9,131 nucleotides of DNA, from positions 1 through 9,131 of the forward strand of contig DRHD01000237.1 in the NCBI GenBank assembly GCA_011049795.1, read 5' to 3'. The position numbers and the translations under genes are program-made. This stretch comes from Porticoccus sp. (lineage in GTDB: Bacteria; Pseudomonadota; Gammaproteobacteria; Pseudomonadales; Porticoccaceae). Shown piece by piece: positions 1 through 5,734 of the stretch (position 1 is its first letter; each line of letters begins with the position of its first letter). Below the pieces are notes generated by a model that saw only the letters and a program-made list of their open reading frames with translations, was not told the origin of the DNA and did no database searches.

Positions 1-1292
1 CCATCACTGGCTAACACTGCATAGGCTTGGGCCAGCTGTAATGCAGTAGCCGACAGGCCATACCCAAACGCAAAATTAGCCCGCTCTACGGGCTTCCAGC
101 GTCGATGCTCAGGCAGGCTTCCTGGGCTCTCACCCGGGAACCCTGTCCCCGGGCTTTGCCCCAACCCCATCCGAAAAAACATATCCCGCACATGGGTAGG
201 GTCCAGCTGAAGAGCCAGCTTAGTCACACCAACTTGACTCGACTTCATCAGCAATGTGGTCAGATCAATAAGCCCATAGTTTCGGTGGTCGTAAAATGTT
301 TTTCGGCCCACCCTAATAGACCCTGGATTGGTATCGATGACCGTCTCTGGAACAAACTTACCGCTCTCCAGTGCCGCCAGCACTGTCAGTGGCTTCATGG
401 TGGAACCAGGTTCTACCAGGTCAGTAATGGCACGATTGCGCAATGAATCCGAACTCATCCGACTGCGGTCATTGGGGTTAAAGGAGGGCTGATTGGCCAT
501 CGCCAAAATCTCTCCCGTCTGCACATCTAACATCACCACCGATCCCGAGGCAGCCTGATGTTTTACCACAGCAGCTTTCAGCTCTCGGTATGCGATGTAT
601 TGCAGCCTAAGATCGATACTAAGTGCCAGGTTTTGACCCGGCTTTTCACTACGAACTAACGTCAGGTCTTTAATTACCCGACCCTTCAAATCTTTCAGCA
701 CTTTTTTGGCGCCTGGCACACCTGTAAGCAGCTCATCAAATGCGAGCTCCATACCCTCCTGTCCACGATCATCGATATTGGTAAAACCCACCAGCTGGGA
801 GGTCACTTCACCCGCAGGATAAAACCGTTTGTACTCGTCCTGACCATAAACACCGGGAATTTCCAGACGAAGTACTTGTTCCGCCTGCTCTGGTGTCATC
901 TGACGTGCCAAGTACATAAACTCTTTATTGGAATATCTCGATAGTCGCTGCTGCAACTCATCACGACTCATTGATAATTGTTTGGCTAACCCAGTGAGAC
1001 CCGGTGAGGTGCTATCTATCACCTGAGGGTTGGCCCATAACGTGACGACTGGCGTACTCACTGCCAGTGGCTCTCCTCGACTATCCGTAATCACACCACG
1101 GTAAGCTGGAATAGATTCTGTACGAACCGTACGCGCGAGACCCTGACCCTGCAAAAACTGAAAACCCTTATCCACATCAGTCAAAACCTGAAGCCCAGCA
1201 ATGTGCCACAATCCGGCCACCGGGAGCATAAACAGCACCCCCACCAACAATAGGTAGCGCCAGCGGGATATGGTTATTTTGGCCTGCTTCAT
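1..1292 (-). CDS. ftsI: FtsI (PBP3), septal peptidoglycan transpeptidase, C-terminus cut by window edge
   Basis: Class B penicillin-binding protein that cross-links septal peptidoglycan in the divisome, anchored in the inner membrane with its catalytic domain in the periplasm. The reading frame is open from ATG at 1292 to the left edge, giving about 430 codons; I checked its phase at several points. An N-terminal membrane helix lies near residues 12-32. The dimerisation-domain start (IPAYRGVITDSRG) follows near residues 64-76. The active-site motif is S297-T-M-K, within EPGSTMKP. The second motif reads S351-S-Q, in KSSQVGVTK, where SSN is usual. The KTG motif and the rest of the transpeptidase domain lie beyond the window, so their state is unknown. 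It is the fourth gene of the mraZ operon, 27 bases after ftsL. A GAG lies five bases before the start as a weak ribosome site. Identity is very secure; the gene is incomplete only because of the window edge. Confidence 0.97.
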   Translation of the reverse strand, partial: MKQAKITISRWRYLLLVGVLFMLPVAGLWHIAGLQVLTDVDKGFQFLQGQGLARTVRTESIPAYRGVITDSRGEPLAVSTPVVTLWANPQVIDSTSPGLTGLAKQLSMSRDELQQRLSRYSNKEFMYLARQMTPEQAEQVLRLEIPGVYGQDEYKRFYPAGEVTSQLVGFTNIDDRGQEGMELAFDELLTGVPGAKKVLKDLKGRVIKDLTLVRSEKPGQNLALSIDLRLQYIAYRELKAAVVKHQAASGSVVMLDVQTGEILAMANQPSFNPNDRSRMSSDSLRNRAITDLVEPGSTMKPLTVLAALESGKFVPETVIDTNPGSIRVGRKTFYDHRNYGLIDLTTLLMKSSQVGVTKLALQLDPTHVRDMFFRMGLGQSPGTGFPGESPGSLPEHRRWKPVERANFAFGYGLSATALQLAQAYAVLASD

Positions 1293-1319
1293 AGTCACTC
1301 GGTTATTACCCCAAACCCT

Positions 1320-1598
1320 TTATGGTCGAATCACAATAATTTCTTCCGCCCCCGGCACTCGCATATCGAGACGAGTCTTCGCTAGCTGCTCGATACGACT
1401 TAATGACGCCCACGAACTTTGCTCTAACAAGTAGCGACCCCACTCCACCTGAAACGCATTCGCCTCCTGCTCCAACTGGGACAAATCGTTATACAACTGC
1501 CGACACAAATGGCTGACGTATACCACCGACAATGCCGACAAAATGACGGCCAGCCACATCATTGGTAACATCCAACCCGACCCAGCCGCAGACCTCAT
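1320..1598 (-). CDS. ftsL: FtsL, cell division bitopic membrane protein
   Basis: Small divisome protein of 92 residues, a usual length for the family. FtsL forms a complex with FtsB and FtsQ and activates the FtsW-FtsI synthase pair. The sequence shows a short N-terminal cytoplasmic tail, one hydrophobic segment at about residues 9-29, then a periplasmic leucine-heptad stretch (HLCRQLYNDLSQLEQEANAF), as expected for the FtsL coiled coil. The C-terminal part (RIEQLAKTRLDMRVP) matches the conserved ending in which a short helix precedes a D-M/L-x-x-P turn. FtsL proteins diverge strongly in sequence, so the call rests on these properties plus position between rsmH (15 bases upstream) and ftsI. 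A strong ribosome site supports the ATG start. Confidence 0.93.
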   Translation of the reverse strand: MRSAAGSGWMLPMMWLAVILSALSVVYVSHLCRQLYNDLSQLEQEANAFQVEWGRYLLEQSSWASLSRIEQLAKTRLDMRVPGAEEIIVIRP

Positions 1599-1603
1599 CC
1601 CAG

Positions 1604-1610
1604 CCTCCTT
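1604..1610 (-). promoter_or_regulatory. Strong Shine-Dalgarno for ftsL
   Basis: AAGGAGG on the minus strand, five bases before the ftsL ATG. It is the best ribosome site in this operon and fixes the ftsL start. It lies in the short rsmH-ftsL gap, so FtsL is probably initiated independently of translation of rsmH. Confidence 0.8.
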
Positions 1611-1613
1611 CGC

Positions 1614-2549
1614 CTAAGCCACTTTCTCTGCAATTCGCATCACCGCGCTTCTGGCACGCACATTCACAGAAACTTCATCCCCGCTAGGTTTGACCGCCTT
1701 ACCCACTGAACGCATCGGGCGAAAAATGTCTTTCTCCATAATGGGAAATCCTTTTGGCAAAGGCTTGCCGCGCTCCTGCTCCCGAATAAAACGCTTAACA
1801 ATACGGTCCTCTAAAGAGTGGAAGCTAATGACCACTAAACGACCACCTACTGCTAACACATCTAGCACGCCAGCCAATGTTTTCTCGAGATCTTCAAGCT
1901 CTCGATTAATAAAAATCCGGATCCCCTGAAATGCCCTAGTAGCTGGATGTTTGCCTTTCTCCCATGATGGGTTAGCTTCCTTAACAATGGCGGCCAACCG
2001 CGCAGTACGAGTAATCGGCTCCTCTTCTCGAGCTTCAACAATGGCCCGTGCAATTCGCCGCGCATATCGCTCTTCGCCGTAGTCTTTCAATACTCGCGAG
2101 ATGTCCCTTTCCTTTGCTGAAGCCAACCATTCGGCAGCGCTGATTCCCTCATCGGGATTCATTCGCATATCCAGCGGCCCATCACGCAAAAAACTAAACC
2201 CTCGCTCAGGGTCATCCAGCTGTGGGGATGACACCCCCAAATCCAGCAGCACCCCGGACACACGACCCGTCATGCCCCTCTCTGCCGCCAGATCAACCAA
2301 ATCAGCAAAGGATGCCTGTACAATTTCAAACCGAGAATCCTGAGAAAACTTTTTACTCGCCACAACACAAGCATCGGGATCCTTGTCTACAGACATCAGA
2401 GCACCGGACTCGCTTAATTTGGATAAAATCAATGCTGAATGGCCACCACGGCCAAACGTACCATCCACGTAAAAACCATCGGGGTCAGTAACAAGAGCTG
2501 TTACTGCCTCACTGAGCAAAACCGTCGTATGCTCATCTTGTCCCGACAT
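1614..2549 (-). CDS. rsmH: RsmH (MraW), 16S rRNA N4-methylcytidine-1402 methyltransferase
   Basis: SAM-dependent methyltransferase that adds the N4-methyl group to C1402 in the 16S rRNA P site. At 311 residues it matches the family length. It opens with the typical [10 protein letters not shown] strand. The SAM-binding motif I is [10 protein letters not shown] near residues 29-38. [14 protein letters not shown] near residues 99-112 is the family signature and is followed by GFSF and [18 protein letters not shown] precedes the catalytic-domain closing strand [16 protein letters not shown]. All are intact, so the enzyme should be active. It follows mraZ after 17 bases and precedes ftsL by 15, the canonical dcw order. 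RsmI, also encoded here, adds the 2'-O-methyl group to the same nucleotide. Confidence 0.98.
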   Translation of the reverse strand: MSGQDEHTTVLLSEAVTALVTDPDGFYVDGTFGRGGHSALILSKLSESGALMSVDKDPDACVVASKKFSQDSRFEIVQASFADLVDLAAERGMTGRVSGVLLDLGVSSPQLDDPERGFSFLRDGPLDMRMNPDEGISAAEWLASAKERDISRVLKDYGEERYARRIARAIVEAREEEPITRTARLAAIVKEANPSWEKGKHPATRAFQGIRIFINRELEDLEKTLAGVLDVLAVGGRLVVISFHSLEDRIVKRFIREQERGKPLPKGFPIMEKDIFRPMRSVGKAVKPSGDEVSVNVRARSAVMRIAEKVA

Positions 2550-2566
2550 AACCCCTTACCCCTGCA

Positions 2567-3022
2567 TTACAATGAGAGGGACTGCATTTCTTCTGGAATC
2601 TCAAGATCACCGCTGGTCGTTGCCAGCCAGTCATCTCGTCCCGCATTCCAGTTTTCCACGCTCCACAACTCAAAACGATGACGCTGCCCCACCAACATCA
2701 CTTTTTTCTCCAATTGTGCGTACTGCCGCAACTCCGGCGGAATCAACACTCGTCCGTTACCATCCAGCTCCATTTCACGGGCGTGTCCAATAAGGATTCT
2801 CTGCAATTTACGAGTGGTAGGATTAAATGAAGGCAATTCTGCGATCTGCGCTTCAACCTTTTCCCATTCGTGAAGAGGGTAGATAAGTAGGCACTTATCC
2901 TGTATATCGATAGTGGCAACAAGGCAGCCACTACTGGGGGGGGCGAGAGCCTCACGGTACCGTGAGGGGATAGCCATACGCCCCTTGGTATCCATGTTGA
3001 TTTCGTTATTGCCTCTAAACAA
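2567..3022 (-). CDS. mraZ: MraZ, DNA-binding regulator of the dcw operon (TTG start preferred)
   Basis: AbrB-like (SpoVT fold) transcription factor that in E. coli represses its own operon. Two tandem MraZ domains are visible: NMDTKGRMAIPSRYRE near residues 9-24 and LDGNGRVLIPPELRQYA near residues 85-102, each with the D-x-x-G-R signature; the protein ends in LSL like E. coli MraZ. Start choice: an in-frame GTG at 3029-3031 would give 154 residues but has no purine-rich site upstream. The TTG at 3020-3022 gives a protein beginning (M)FRGNNEIN, matching the MFRG start of homologues, and has GGTGA five bases upstream. I therefore prefer TTG and 151 residues. A run of eight C on the coding strand (2936-2943) encodes part of APPS between the N-terminal signature and the second strand. 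A MraZ box sits just upstream. Confidence 0.95.
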   Translation of the reverse strand: MFRGNNEINMDTKGRMAIPSRYREALAPPSSGCLVATIDIQDKCLLIYPLHEWEKVEAQIAELPSFNPTTRKLQRILIGHAREMELDGNGRVLIPPELRQYAQLEKKVMLVGQRHRFELWSVENWNAGRDDWLATTSGDLEIPEEMQSLSL

Positions 3023-3059
3023 TGTTCTCACCCAATTTTATTATTCTGAAGGCAAAAAA

Positions 3060-3093
3060 CCACTTTGCCCCACTTTTCCCCACTTTGGCCACT
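3060..3093 (-). promoter_or_regulatory. Putative MraZ box: four AGTGG direct repeats
   Basis: On the minus strand AGTGG occurs four times: at 3089-3093, 3080-3084, 3070-3074 and 3060-3064, reading towards mraZ. The last three are spaced exactly 10 bases, one helical turn; the first is 9 bases away. MraZ is known to bind tandem TGGG-type repeats spaced by one turn upstream of its own gene in E. coli, and AGTGG-type repeats in mollicutes. The box overlaps the -10 element and the likely transcription start, which fits autorepression. The repeats are seen directly; binding is inferred. Confidence 0.8.
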
Positions 3094-3118
3094 ATATGCT
3101 GACAAAAGCCAAAGTCAA
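3091..3118 (-). promoter_or_regulatory. Sigma70-type promoter of the mraZ operon
   Basis: Minus-strand TTGACT (3113-3118), a 16-base spacer and TATAGT (3091-3096). Each hexamer differs from consensus at one base. Transcription would start near 3084, leaving a leader of about 60 bases before the preferred mraZ start. The -10 overlaps the first repeat of the MraZ box. Confidence 0.7.
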
Positions 3119-3206
3119 GGCAAAAAAAGGGCTGGAATCATGAAAAATGTGCAGAAAACTCAATAACTTGCGAACAATCGACCAACTGAACAAGATAAGA
3201 ATAAAT

Positions 3207-3233
3207 ATATCGCTAGGCAAAACATATCGCTAG
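3207..3233. repeat. Short direct repeat ATATCGCTAG x2
   Basis: Two exact copies of ATATCGCTAG at 3207-3216 and 3224-3233, 17 bases start to start, in the rnpB-mraZ gap. They lie upstream of the mraZ promoter on its minus-strand side. Could be a regulator site pair or chance in AT-rich DNA; nothing links them to a known protein. Confidence 0.5.
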
Positions 3234-3237
3234 AATT

Positions 3238-3252
3238 ATCACTTAAAGTGAT
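3238..3252. repeat. Perfect 15-base palindrome ATCACTT-A-AAGTGAT
   Basis: Two 7-base arms around one central base, five bases after the direct repeat and just before a weak plus-strand promoter-like pair. The size and symmetry suit a dimeric regulator's operator, but I do not recognise it as any known consensus. Confidence 0.5.
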
Positions 3253-3277
3253 GCTTTAACTAAAAGACATTTTAGGT

Positions 3278-3330
3278 ATAAAAAGGGGGAAGGCTTAAGC
3301 TATAGTGATCAATATTTAATCATCTTCCCC
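3278..3330 (-). terminator. Possible minus-strand terminator or hairpin with T-run
   Basis: Minus strand: GGGGAAG (3324-3330) pairs with CTTCCCC (3286-3292) and is followed by C then TTTTTAT. The U-run is right for an intrinsic terminator, but the 31-base loop is too large for a textbook one. It could end a transcript reading on from rnpB or an undiscovered small RNA in 3330-3560. Low certainty. Confidence 0.3.
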
Positions 3331-3563
3331 TCTAAAAGAAAGCAAGAAGTGCTGTCCTACAGGAAAAATCATCAACCCCGCGCAATCCAGATCACATCTA
3401 TAATAGGTGGTTATCTAGATTTCTGGCTGCTCAATCATATTAAAATGTATGATATTCCAGCATTTTCTAGCAATTGAACCCCGCTAGGTAGACGCTGAAT
3501 TTTACGGATTAAAAATATTGAAAGGGTAGAACCACCTCGGAATAGGGGGTGTGGAGAAGGTAG

Positions 3564-3592
3564 CCAGAAGCCCCCTTTCCGGGGACTTCTGG
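3564..3592 (-). terminator. Strong hairpin just downstream of rnpB
   Basis: A 12-base-pair stem (CCAGAAGUCCCC with GGGGGCUUCUGG, one U-G pair) around a GGAAA loop, starting about nine bases after the rnpB P1 helix. Position suggests rnpB 3' end formation. No real U-run follows (CUACCUUCUCC), so it may act as a processing or stability element rather than a classic terminator. Confidence 0.5.
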
Positions 3593-3600
3593 CATATTGA

Positions 3601-3993
<393 letters not shown>

Positions 3994-4158
3994 CCGCGGC
4001 AAGGGTATCACGAAACACCGCCTGAAAATAAAATGTTACACGCCTCAAGATAGGGTCAGGGTACCCGCTCACATTTGGAATTTATGACCGAGTCGATATT
4101 TAAGTGTCAGTTTCTCCGCTACTCTGACAACTACGTAAAAATTATCCGAGTACCTATA
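3994..4158. other. Divergent intergenic region between rnpB and the parA-like gene
   Basis: Must hold both the rnpB promoter (minus) and the parA-like promoter (plus). I find no strong hexamer pair on either strand. TATAAT occurs at 4155-4160 but overlaps the chosen start codon and has no spaced -35; CTGACA at 4124-4129 is 25 bases away, too far. Confidence 0.5.
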
Positions 4159-4866
4159 ATGCTGAGAATCGTCGTAATGAACCCTAAAGGCGGTTGTGGA
4201 AAAACAACACTATCGACCAACCTGGCCAGTTATTTCAGTAATCAGGGCGAGATAACAACTTTAATGGATTTGGACCCTCAGGGTTCCAGCGTTTTTTGGG
4301 CCCATAAGCGCCCGGAGAAAGCAGCTGAGATACAACTTGTAGACGCCCATAATTGCCCCCACAACGTCACTCGAAGCTGGGCAATTCAACCGCCCCGTAA
4401 CACCGATGTATTGGTGCTGGACACACCAGCAAGACCTGACTTAATCAGCCTCAATCCGCTATTGAAAGAAGCCAGTGCTATTCTGCTTCCGGTCCTGTCG
4501 AATGAGTTTGATCTTCATGCTATTGCTAATACAGTTCAGCAAATACGGCGCAGCCTACCCAACCAACAAAATATTGCCCTGATTTTCAACCGAAGCCCAA
4601 AGACTACCCTACTTAAAAAGCAAATCGATCAGCTATCGGAACAACTGGGACTACCCGTTATCGCCACGCTGAGGGATACCCGCAACTATATTCAGGCTGC
4701 AGCTCACGGATTAGGTATATGTGAAATGAATGGCGCTCACTACCGAAGAGACAAAATAGATCTCACCCGGATAGCACAGTGGTGCGAAAAAAGGCGCCCC
4801 GACGAAGACTCAACAGCCTTCAGGCAAATTAGCCCCGACACCATCGCCCTTGCTAGCAACGCCTAA
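4159..4866 (+). CDS. Orphan ParA-family (MinD/ParA) ATPase
   Basis: Single-domain P-loop ATPase of 235 residues from the preferred ATG. A deviant Walker A motif NPKGGCGKTT (residues 8-17) keeps the signature lysine K10 that marks ParA/MinD dimers. Walker A' is DLDPQGSS (37-44) and Walker B is VLVLDTPA (84-91, D88). The C-terminal segment ATLRDTRNYIQAAAHGLGI is the usual ParA closing region. There is no N-terminal helix-turn-helix, so it resembles small ParAs that position cargo rather than plasmid type Ia ParA, and no membrane-targeting helix like that of MinD is obvious. An in-frame extension upstream (ATG 4084, TTG 4075) reads as non-homologous filler, so I use 4159, although the ribosome site there is weak (CCGAG). 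No ParB, parS or cargo gene is adjacent; the substrate is unknown. It converges on rsmI with only 17 bases between stops. Confidence 0.9.
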   Translation: MLRIVVMNPKGGCGKTTLSTNLASYFSNQGEITTLMDLDPQGSSVFWAHKRPEKAAEIQLVDAHNCPHNVTRSWAIQPPRNTDVLVLDTPARPDLISLNPLLKEASAILLPVLSNEFDLHAIANTVQQIRRSLPNQQNIALIFNRSPKTTLLKKQIDQLSEQLGLPVIATLRDTRNYIQAAAHGLGICEMNGAHYRRDKIDLTRIAQWCEKRRPDEDSTAFRQISPDTIALASNA

Positions 4867-4883
4867 ACGATGCCACATTGATA

Positions 4884-5720
4884 CTACTCTTTTAACTCCA
4901 AGGCTCGCTGATAAAGCGCATTTTTTTGCCCACCAGTAACCTTGGCGGCCAGTGCTGCAGCCTGCTTCAGGGGCAGCTCATCCAACAACAACGTTAGAAC
5001 ACGATCCTGCTCATCATTGTCAGGGGACAGCTCAGCCTCATCAGCACCCCGAAGAATCAACACGATTTCTCCCTTTTGCTGATTGAGATCATCGGTTACC
5101 TGCTGATGAACACCCATCAACGATCCCGAAAGAAATGTCTCATAAGTCTTGGTTAACTCCCGAGCCATAACCACCTCACGCTCTGAGCCAAAGACTGCCG
5201 CCATATCGGCAAGAGTATCTAGAATGCGGTGGGGAGACTCATAAAAAATCAGGGTGCGCGTCTCTTTGATCAAACGCTCAAATTTTTTTATGCGAGCAGA
5301 TGATTTGTGAGGGGGAAACCCCTCAAAAGAAAAGCGATCACTGGGCATACCCGAAGCGCTAAGCGCAGCAATAACAGCACAGGGGCCCGGTATGGGAATA
5401 ACCTTAATATCGAGTATCCGGACTGCCCTGACCAGCTTATAACCAGGATCAGAAATAAGCGGAGTGCCCGCATCAGAGATCAATGCCACCTTCTGGCCAA
5501 ACTCTAGCGCACTGATAATTCGTTGCAGCTGCTTATCACCACCGTGATCATGGTAGGGAGTCAGAGGCGTTTCCACCCCCAGATGTTTCAACAAGCGACC
5601 GCTGTGACGCGTATCTTCAGCAGCGATGAGATCAACTGCATGGAGAACATCTACTGCACGAGGTACCATATCCCCCAAATTGCCTATAGGCGTGGCCACC
5701 ACATACAATTCACCTGCCAT
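4884..5720 (-). CDS. rsmI: RsmI, 16S rRNA 2'-O-methylcytidine-1402 methyltransferase
   Basis: Tetrapyrrole-methylase-fold enzyme that uses SAM to 2'-O-methylate C1402 of 16S rRNA, the nucleotide also modified by RsmH. Family landmarks in order: LYVVATPIGNLGD (residues 5-17), AAEDTRHSGRLL (33-44), the SAM-loop SDAGTPLISDPGY near 80-92, PIPGPCAVIAALSASGMPSDRF near 107-128, TLIFYESPHR near 153-162, ARELTKTYE, and a C-terminal LPLKQAAALAAKVTGGQKNALYQRAL. It is 278 residues from ATG 5720, close to E. coli's 286. Start choice: a GTG at 5730-5732 is also in frame and adds four residues, but AGGTG sits nine bases before the ATG, which I prefer. It diverges from lpoA with only 14 bases between starts, so its promoter must lie inside lpoA. 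Confidence 0.96.
   Translation of the reverse strand: MAGELYVVATPIGNLGDMVPRAVDVLHAVDLIAAEDTRHSGRLLKHLGVETPLTPYHDHGGDKQLQRIISALEFGQKVALISDAGTPLISDPGYKLVRAVRILDIKVIPIPGPCAVIAALSASGMPSDRFSFEGFPPHKSSARIKKFERLIKETRTLIFYESPHRILDTLADMAAVFGSEREVVMARELTKTYETFLSGSLMGVHQQVTDDLNQQKGEIVLILRGADEAELSPDNDEQDRVLTLLLDELPLKQAAALAAKVTGGQKNALYQRALELKE
5680..5709 (+). promoter_or_regulatory. Candidate promoter for lpoA inside rsmI
   Basis: TTGCCT (5680-5685), 18 bases, TACAAT (5704-5709). Transcription would begin near 5716, leaving a leader of about 19 bases before lpoA. The element lies within the first codons of rsmI on the opposite strand. No equally good minus-strand promoter for rsmI is visible in the start of lpoA. 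Confidence 0.4.
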
Positions 5721-5734
5721 AAGAACTGACACCT

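Larger units (their letters stand above)
3119..3600. other. AT-rich intergenic gap between rnpB and mraZ, no credible gene
   Basis: About 480 bases without a recognisable protein gene on either strand: only very short open frames with no ribosome site. I see a perfect palindrome (3238-3252), a 10-base direct repeat (3207-3233), a minus-strand hairpin with T-run (3278-3330), a small inverted repeat ATCATA/TATGAT (3434-3453) and the hairpin after rnpB (3564-3592). On the plus strand TTTAAC (3255-3260), 16 bases, TATAAA (3277-3282) could pass as a weak promoter. No tRNA cloverleaf or known riboswitch is apparent. A small RNA is possible but unproven. Confidence 0.6.

Noticed and set aside
105..446. 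Plus-strand frame of 113 codons opposite ftsI
   Set aside because: Antisense to the conserved transpeptidase domain; the translation has no family features and no ribosome site.
4075..4158. N-terminal extension of the parA-like gene (starts TTG 4075 or ATG 4084)
   Set aside because: The extra 28 residues look unlike any ParA N-terminus, and the core starts cleanly with MLRIVVMNPKGG at 4159.
4155..4160. TATAAT as a -10 promoter for the parA-like gene
   Set aside because: It overlaps the start codon and the nearest -35-like CTGACA is 25 bases upstream; the downstream ATG at 4177 would remove the first strand of the fold.
4906..4927. Possible plus-strand terminator for the parA-like gene (CGCT/AGCG then seven T)
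   Set aside because: Stem is only four pairs and lies in rsmI coding sequence, so it is too weak to claim.
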